Part shown: positions 59,319 through 64,000 of the stretch, one piece after another
Position numbering within the stretch: the stretch's first letter is position 1
Layout: each line of letters opens with the position of its first letter
Source of the DNA: Vulcanimicrobiota bacterium
GTDB lineage: Bacteria; Vulcanimicrobiota; Vulcanimicrobiia; Vulcanimicrobiales; Vulcanimicrobiaceae
Direction of reading: 5' to 3'
Length of the DNA: 64,000 bases
NCBI GenBank assembly: GCA_003151115.1
Contig: PLWS01000002.1
Coordinates: 1-64,000 of the forward strand
Position numbers and translations under genes: made by a program
Notes under the pieces: model-generated
Databases searched by the model: none
What the model saw: only the letters and a program-made list of their open reading frames with translations
Told to the model about the DNA's origin: nothing

Positions 59319-60113
59319 ATGACTGGAAACCCTTCCGGTACGGCCGGATCGCGGTTTTACGAGCTCGTGCACATTTTGACGCTGCGCAACTTAAAGGTGC
59401 GGTATCGCGGCTCGGTGCTCGGGATCTATTGGTCGCTGCTCAATCCGATCATCATGACCGCCGTCTACTCGGCGATCTTCAGCGCGACGTTTCAGCGCTA
59501 TTATCAAGGTTCGGCGCTGCGCTATGCGCTCGCGGTTTTCATTGGCCTGGTCGCCGTCAATTTCTTTTCCGCCGCAACGACGCAGGCATTGCCCGCGCTC
59601 GTTTCGGGCGGGATGTTGCTCAACAAGATCAAACTTCCGCCCGCGATTTTCCCGCTCTCGATGGTCGTCGCCCAATCGTTCCAACTGGTCGTGGGCATCT
59701 TGCCCGCGCTCGCGATCATCACCGTGCTGATCGCGCGTGTGCCCTATCACGTCCTGTTGTTGCCGCTGCCGATCGCCGCGCTCATTATCTTAAGCCTGGG
59801 CGTTGCCTTTTTCGTAAGCTCGCTCTATGTGTTTTTTCGCGACATCCCATACCTTTACGAACTCGTCACGTTTTTGCTGTGGCTAACGGTGCCGATTTTT
59901 TATCCGGTGGCGATCGTTCCCGAACAAGTGCGATCGTTCTTATGGCTGAATCCGCTCTATCCGGTGATCGAGAGCCTGCGGCAAATCGCGCTCGATGGCA
60001 CGATGCCCGACTTCCGCCTTATGGGCATTGCCGGTCTTGAATCGCTCGGCGTTTTGGCCGTGGGCTGGTTGGTTTTTGTCGCCAACCGCCGTAAGTTCAT
60101 GGACTTCGTGTAG
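59319..60113 (+). CDS. ABC-2 type polysaccharide export permease (Wzm-like)
   Basis: The 264-residue protein has about six hydrophobic helices and starts with a cytoplasmic stretch containing LTLRNLKVRYRGSVLG, followed by IYWSLLNPIIMTAVY. This opening is typical of ABC-2 permeases for O-antigen, capsule or teichoic acid export. The stop overlaps the GTG start of the ATPase gene in TAGTG. Together they form an exporter that works independently of the Wzx flippase. Confidence 0.87.
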   Translation: MTGNPSGTAGSRFYELVHILTLRNLKVRYRGSVLGIYWSLLNPIIMTAVYSAIFSATFQRYYQGSALRYALAVFIGLVAVNFFSAATTQALPALVSGGMLLNKIKLPPAIFPLSMVVAQSFQLVVGILPALAIITVLIARVPYHVLLLPLPIAALIILSLGVAFFVSSLYVFFRDIPYLYELVTFLLWLTVPIFYPVAIVPEQVRSFLWLNPLYPVIESLRQIALDGTMPDFRLMGIAGLESLGVLAVGWLVFVANRRKFMDFV

Positions 60114-60886
60114 TGCCCGATCCCGTAGTCGCTCTGAGGAACGTTTCGCTCGAGCGCTGGATGCGCGACGAGTACGCATACGATCTCAAAAATCAAATCT
60201 TTTCCATCCTCGAAGGGCGCCATCAAAAGCAGACACGCAAAGCGGTGCTTTCCGAGATCGATCTCGAGATCACGCGTGGAGAAAAGGTCGGCGTGATCGG
60301 TCCCAACGGCGCCGGAAAATCGACGCTGCTCAAGACGATCTGCGGAATTCTCTATCCGACGCGCGGCGAAGTGAGTACCGCCGGCAACATCGTACCGCTG
60401 CTTGAACTGGGCGCGGGCTTCGACCCGGATCTACCGGTCGTCGAAAACATCATTCTCTACGGAGTACTGCTGGGCTCGTCGCGCAAAGTGATGATCGAAA
60501 AAGTGCCGGGCGTTCTAGAATTTGCCGAACTTCAGAATTACGGTTCGGTGCCGGTAAAAGTGCTCTCATCGGGGATGGCGGCGCGGCTGGGCTTCGCGAT
60601 TGCGACCGACGTGCAGCCCGACATCCTCATCCTCGATGAAGTTCTCTCCATCGGCGACGAGCATTTCAAGCAGAAGTGCCGGCGGCGGCTCGATCGCTTT
60701 TGGCAGGAGCACGTGACCGTCGTCATCGTTTCGCACGAGCTCGAATTCATCCGGCAAGCTTGCGATCGCGCGATCTGGCTGGAAAACGGCCGCGTCGCCT
60801 TCGACGGGCCGGCCCGCGAGGCCGTCGCGCGTTACCTCTCCGCGATCGAGCGGCAGGCCATGGAAGCCATCGCAAGTTTACGCTAA
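60113..60886 (+). CDS. ABC transporter ATPase (Wzt/TagH-like)
   Basis: The 257-residue ATPase has the Walker A motif GVIGPNGAGKST, the signature VLSSGMAARLGFAI, Walker B DILILDEVLSIGDEHF and the H loop VIVSHELEF. GTG 60113 is the start. It lacks the C-terminal carbohydrate-recognition domain of the longer Wzt proteins, so chain termination by that domain is not expected. The N-terminal 45 residues (SLERWMRDEYAYDLKNQIF) are typical of exporters of lipid-linked glycans. Confidence 0.88.
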   Translation: MPDPVVALRNVSLERWMRDEYAYDLKNQIFSILEGRHQKQTRKAVLSEIDLEITRGEKVGVIGPNGAGKSTLLKTICGILYPTRGEVSTAGNIVPLLELGAGFDPDLPVVENIILYGVLLGSSRKVMIEKVPGVLEFAELQNYGSVPVKVLSSGMAARLGFAIATDVQPDILILDEVLSIGDEHFKQKCRRRLDRFWQEHVTVVIVSHELEFIRQACDRAIWLENGRVAFDGPAREAVARYLSAIERQAMEAIASLR

Positions 60887-60952
60887 CCTTACTCTAACGT
60901 GCGGGCCTGCTTGCCATGCAAACTCCAAGAGGCCGGCGAACGTTATCCTTCC

Positions 60953-62278
60953 ATGAAACACGGCCTCATGAGGCGCGCGGCCTTTGTCGCAGCCATCTTT
61001 TTCGCAGTACCGGGCAGCCTGCTGGCGGCCCCGCAGGGTCTGGCCTCGGGCGACCTGCTGCAAAGCTACGAGCTGCTGACGACGACCTATTATTCGAGGG
61101 TCGACATCCAGACGGTGCTCGACGGCGCGCGCAAAGCGCTCAACGCCGAGATGCAGCGACGCGGGGCGACTGCCTTGCTGCCCGCGATGCACGCACGGAC
61201 CGGTGCCGGCGAAAACGTCTCGCAGATCGCGGCCGAAATCGTCCGTGCGCAGAACGCGACGAACGAACCCGAGACCGACCTCACCTACGCCGCCATTCGC
61301 GGCATGGCAGGCGCCCTCGGCGACCGATACACGGCGTTCTTTACGCCGGACGAATACCAAAAATTTAATCAAGCGCTCGACCCGGAAAAGATCTCCGGCA
61401 TCGGCGTTCTGATCGAACCCGATCCCGCGACCAAATACATCCGCGCATTTTACGTCGTGCCGGGAACGCCGGCCGACCGGGCCGGCCTTCAATCCGGCGA
61501 CGACTTCCTGAGCGTCAACGGAGCATCGACCAAGGGCTTAAATCAAGATGAAGCGGTGAAGCTGCTGCGCGGCGCGGCGGGCACGGTCGTGAACCTGCAC
61601 GTGCAGCGCGGCGGATCTTCGCTGGGGACACTTGCGGTGACGCGCAGCGACGTGCAACCGCCGACGGTCATCTATAAAATGCTGGCCGATCACATCGGCT
61701 ACGTTGCGATTCTGACGTTCGGAAAAGACACGCCCGATCAATTCGCGGCTGCGTTAGACCGCCTGGATTCGCAAGACGTGCGCGGCTACGTGCTCGACCT
61801 TCGCAACAACGGCGGCGGCTACGTGAACTCTGCGCTCGACATCAGCTCGAAGTTCATCAATAACGATCCGCTGCTGACCGTCGAGGAACTCGGCGGCAAG
61901 CGCGTTTACACCGTGCAGGCTCCGCAGACTGCAGTGCCGCCCAAACCGATGACGATCCTCGTCAACCGTTACACGGCATCGGCTTCCGAGATCACCGCGG
62001 GCGCGCTCCAAGATGACGGCATCGGCGTGCTCGTCGGCGAGAAGACCTTCGGCAAAGGCGTCATGCAGTCGCTCACGCAGCTGCCCGACGGCGCCGCGAT
62101 CAAGATCACGACCGCGCATTACCTTACGCCGAAAAACCGCGACATCAATCTCAAGGGCATCGTGCCGGACTTCGCGGTGACCGAAAATCAGAACGCGCGC
62201 TTCGGCGATACGACCAACGATGCGCAGCTCCAAGCCGCCATCGCGATCCTCACCAAGAAAATAGCCGCAACTAACTAG
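60953..62278 (+). CDS. S41-family C-terminal processing peptidase
   Basis: The 441-residue protein begins with a signal peptide (MRRAAFVAAIFFAVPGSLLA within residues 6-25). A PDZ domain (GIGVLIEP, VVPGTPADRAGLQSGDD) is followed by the protease domain with the nucleophile Ser in YTASASEITAGAL and the general-base Lys in GEKTFGKGVMQS. It is a CtpA-type serine protease acting outside the cytoplasm. ATG 60953 is chosen; GTG 60899 would add 18 residues before the signal peptide. It is not obviously part of the sugar locus. Confidence 0.9.
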   Translation: MKHGLMRRAAFVAAIFFAVPGSLLAAPQGLASGDLLQSYELLTTTYYSRVDIQTVLDGARKALNAEMQRRGATALLPAMHARTGAGENVSQIAAEIVRAQNATNEPETDLTYAAIRGMAGALGDRYTAFFTPDEYQKFNQALDPEKISGIGVLIEPDPATKYIRAFYVVPGTPADRAGLQSGDDFLSVNGASTKGLNQDEAVKLLRGAAGTVVNLHVQRGGSSLGTLAVTRSDVQPPTVIYKMLADHIGYVAILTFGKDTPDQFAAALDRLDSQDVRGYVLDLRNNGGGYVNSALDISSKFINNDPLLTVEELGGKRVYTVQAPQTAVPPKPMTILVNRYTASASEITAGALQDDGIGVLVGEKTFGKGVMQSLTQLPDGAAIKITTAHYLTPKNRDINLKGIVPDFAVTENQNARFGDTTNDAQLQAAIAILTKKIAATN

Positions 62279-62320
62279 CGCAGGGCGCGCAAAGCGCGAC
62301 TCGAAGGTCAAGCAGCGGGG

Positions 62321-62393
62321 GGGCGATTAGCTCAGCTGGGAGAGCGCTTGCTTTACAAGCAAGATGTCGGCGGTTCGAGCCCGTCATCGCCCA
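62321..62393 (+). tRNA. tRNA-Val (UAC)
   Basis: The acceptor arms GGGCGAT (62321-62327) and ATCGCCC (62386-62392) pair fully. The D arm is GCTCAGCTGGGAGAGC. The anticodon stem CTTGC/GCAAG encloses the loop TTTACAA with anticodon TAC. The T arm contains GGTTCGAGCC. The 3' CCA is not encoded. The TAC anticodon reads GUA and related valine codons. Confidence 0.95.
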
Positions 62394-62418
62394 AATCATT
62401 CTCGGCGATGGAGACAGC

Positions 62419-62898
62419 GTGAATAGAAAATTCGGCGTCGCCGCTGCTGCGTTCGTCTTGGCTCTTTACCTCCCGTTAGGCGTTGACGCTGCCGCGCAGG
62501 CGACGCCAACCCCCGCGCCCGTTGCGACGCCGATGGGGGCGGACGCCCTGAAGATCACGGATTGCAGCCTCACATACAACGACCTCAGCGGAGTCCCGGG
62601 CAAGTTTCATGTGGACTTTATCGATCTGAACGCATTGCCCGTCACTCGCATTCGCTTTCGCGTGCGAACCAACACGGCGACGTTCGCGGTCATGGATCTT
62701 GGCATGTTTGCACCGAACGTTCATATTCACCACGACCTCGATCCGCCGGAGATCCGGATGCCGGTGATCGGTGCGTGGACGGGCGGTGGCATCGCCGGCC
62801 TCGATTGTACCGTCGATGCCTACACGCTGACGAACGGGTACACGTGGATCAGCGACGCCCTGAGGCACGAGCTTCAGGAGCCGCCGGGGCACCGCTGA
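62419..62898 (+). CDS. Small secreted protein of unknown function
   Basis: The 159-residue protein starts at GTG 62419, after GGAGACAGC. It has a signal peptide (FGVAAAAFVLALYLPLGVDA), then a Pro/Thr/Ala-rich linker. The mature domain contains two cysteines (ITDCSLTYND and LDCTVDAYT) and a beta-rich pattern (RIRFRVRTNTATFAVMD). No known family was recognised. It follows the tRNA and precedes an unrelated metabolic gene. Confidence 0.6.
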   Translation: MNRKFGVAAAAFVLALYLPLGVDAAAQATPTPAPVATPMGADALKITDCSLTYNDLSGVPGKFHVDFIDLNALPVTRIRFRVRTNTATFAVMDLGMFAPNVHIHHDLDPPEIRMPVIGAWTGGGIAGLDCTVDAYTLTNGYTWISDALRHELQEPPGHR

Positions 62899-62933
62899 GG
62901 GCGTTGGGTGTTCCGGGCTAGAACCTTTGCGTC

Positions 62934-63767
62934 ATGCTGAAAGCGCAAGAATTCGTCAGTTCGGAGATCGATGGCGGCATCGCGATCGTCACGATGCGCC
63001 GCCCCGAGAAGCGCAACGCGCTTTCGCTCGAGGTGATGCGCGAGCTGCTGCGCGCGTTTTCCGCGATCGGCGAGAACGCGGAAGTGCGTGCCGTTATCCT
63101 CGCGGGCGACGGACCCGCGTTTAGTGCTGGACACGACTTGCGCGAGCTGCGGGATCGCGACGTGGCCGAATACCGTGAGATTTTCGACGTCTGCGTCGAG
63201 CTGATGGAAGAGATCCAGCGCATTCCGCAGCCGGTGATCGCCGAAGTCGCGACGATCGCGACGGCGGCCGGCTGCCAGCTCGTCGCGGCCTGTGACCTGG
63301 CGGTTGCGTCGACGGACGCGAAGTTCGCGACGCCGGGCGTGCGCATCGGCCTGTTCTGCACCACGCCGATGGTGGCGCTGACGCGCGCGATCGGGCGCAA
63401 GCGCGCCATGGAGATGCTGTTGACCGGCGATTTCATCGATGCGCCGACCGCGGCCGAATGGGGACTCGTGAACCGGGCGGTCCCGCCGGACCGGCTGCGC
63501 GCCGAGACGCTGGCGCTGGCGGCAAAGATCTGCGAATCCAGCCCGATGGTGATCGCGCTCGGCAAGACCGCCTTCTACGCGCAGTACGGCTTGGACCAGC
63601 ACGACGCGTACGGGTACGCCAAGGAAGTGATGACGATGAACGCGCTGTCGGCGGACGCTCAAGAAGGGATGGCGGCGTTCCTGGAAAGGCGGCCGCCGCG
63701 TTGGGGGTCCGCGGAAAAAAAATCTGTGGATGACGGCAGGGGGGACGACCCGCGCGCGGAATCGTGA
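62934..63767 (+). CDS. Enoyl-CoA hydratase/isomerase family protein
   Basis: The 277-residue crotonase-fold protein shows IAIVTMRRPEKRNALS at the start, the oxyanion-hole segment GPAFSAGHDLREL, and ATIATAAGCQLVAACDLAVAS. In classical hydratases the two catalytic Glu residues lie near ENP and CEL/E positions. Here the second region reads GVRIGLFCTTPMVA, without an obvious Glu, so the reaction may differ (hydratase, isomerase or other crotonase). The last 25 residues are polar and probably disordered. ATG 62934 is the start. Confidence 0.85.
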   Translation: MLKAQEFVSSEIDGGIAIVTMRRPEKRNALSLEVMRELLRAFSAIGENAEVRAVILAGDGPAFSAGHDLRELRDRDVAEYREIFDVCVELMEEIQRIPQPVIAEVATIATAAGCQLVAACDLAVASTDAKFATPGVRIGLFCTTPMVALTRAIGRKRAMEMLLTGDFIDAPTAAEWGLVNRAVPPDRLRAETLALAAKICESSPMVIALGKTAFYAQYGLDQHDAYGYAKEVMTMNALSADAQEGMAAFLERRPPRWGSAEKKSVDDGRGDDPRAES

Positions 63768-63815
63768 TTGCTCTCCCGCACGGGCTAGTGGGCCCCGTCG
63801 GTGCAGAATGTAAAA

Positions 63816-63857
63816 GCGTCGCCCACACCCGGTATGCGGGCAACCGCATACGCGACG
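63816..63857 (+). promoter_or_regulatory. Structured leader hairpin before a putative transporter gene
   Basis: CGTCGC (63817-63822) can pair with GCGACG (63852-63857). Inside it GTATGCGG-GCAA-CCGCATAC (63832-63851) forms a perfect eight-pair stem closed by a GNRA tetraloop. A terminator hairpin follows eight bases later. Such a stem, terminator, transporter start order fits a riboswitch or attenuator, but no known class was recognised. Confidence 0.4.
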
Positions 63858-63864
63858 ACAGTGA

Positions 63865-63896
63865 GGGCTCGCTTTTGGCGGGCCTTCCTGTTTTTT
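63865..63896 (+). terminator. Intrinsic terminator
   Basis: GGCTCGC (63866-63872) pairs with GCGGGCC (63878-63884), with one G-T pair, and is followed by TTCCTGTTTTTT. It may end transcription from the enoyl-CoA hydratase gene or act as the switchable part of the leader of the next gene. Confidence 0.75.
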
Positions 63897-63903
63897 GAAG
63901 CGA

Positions 63904-64000
63904 ATGCGCGCAAGCGTGAACCGGCTCGATCCGCGAACGCGCTTTGCGGCCTTGATCCTTTTGATTGCGCTGCTCGCTTGTGCGGTCGTGGCGTTCGAGC
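63904..64000 (+). CDS. EcfT-like transporter component, 5' part only
   Basis: From ATG 63904 the frame is open to the right edge: MRASVNRLDPRTRFAALILL, then a continuous hydrophobic stretch. The opening LDPRTR followed by a hydrophobic helix is typical of energy-coupling factor transmembrane proteins (EcfT/CbiQ). Only 32 residues are visible, so the call is tentative. Any integral membrane protein with a similar start would look alike. Confidence 0.4.
   Translation, partial: MRASVNRLDPRTRFAALILLIALLACAVVAFE

Noticed and set aside
1-64000. Mobile elements, integrases or attachment sites
   Set aside because: No transposase or integrase motif and no flanking direct repeats were found. The tRNA-Val gene has no duplicated 3' end nearby.

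Overview
The window is a GC-rich bacterial chromosome segment with dense operons, frequent TTG and GTG starts and 1-4 base stop/start overlaps. Secreted 'streptogramin-lyase-like' (Vgb) and NHL beta-propeller lipoproteins, FRW-type beta-sandwich proteins and a very large polysaccharide locus are reminiscent of Candidatus Eremiobacterota/Vulcanimicrobiota (WPS-2). That placement is an inference from gene content and style; no phylogenetic marker is present apart from one tRNA. There is no insertion sequence, phage or CRISPR array.

Layout. 1-4.7 kb: a Vgb-type lipoprotein running off the left edge, a DUF4760-like membrane protein, a decayed response regulator/histidine kinase pair, and a frameshifted second Vgb lipoprotein. 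4.8-14.5 kb: a plus-strand redox operon of two exported multicopper oxidases (the first fused to an FG-GAP/VCBS-like propeller), a membrane protein with two ABM-type domains, an FAD subunit and a fused [2Fe-2S]/molybdopterin hydroxylase. 14.5-18.6 kb: a secreted propeller, a double-ABM protein, and two minus-strand units with matching architecture (related leader, coding region, near-identical terminator), next to a structured non-coding stretch.

18.7-60.9 kb is an exopolysaccharide or O-antigen-like locus. A minus operon (25.1 to 18.7 kb) carries two FRW double-domain proteins, a PseC-like aminotransferase, an FkbM methyltransferase and twin GNAT-like proteins. Then come three tandem secreted NHL-SGNH-like proteins (31.9 to 26.6 kb). 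A FAAL at 32.5-34.1 kb converges on a ten-gene overlapping operon (45.9 to 34.2 kb) encoding a flippase, the WbpB/WbpE/WbpD/WbpI-type route toward diacetamido uronic acids, a GT2, a 1143-residue membrane protein, and an SGNH protein, ACP and MBOAT acyltransferase. From 46 to 58.4 kb lie WbqC, methyltransferase, PIG-L deacetylase, PseB-like dehydratase, O-antigen ligase/polymerase, five glycosyltransferases, a fucose-synthase-like reductase and a coiled-coil protein. Another FRW lipoprotein and a Wzm/Wzt-type ABC exporter close the locus.

60.9-64 kb: S41 peptidase, tRNA-Val(UAC), a small secreted protein, enoyl-CoA hydratase and the start of an EcfT-like gene behind a hairpin leader.

The most interesting candidate system is the polysaccharide-acylation cassette. 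FAAL, ACP, MBOAT and membrane-anchored SGNH match the logic of DltA/DltC/DltB/DltD, but with a fatty-acyl-AMP ligase in the DltA position, embedded in a diacetamido-uronate polymer operon. It is accompanied by an uncharacterised family of tandem FRW beta-sandwich proteins that occurs both in cytosolic form inside the locus and as envelope lipoproteins.
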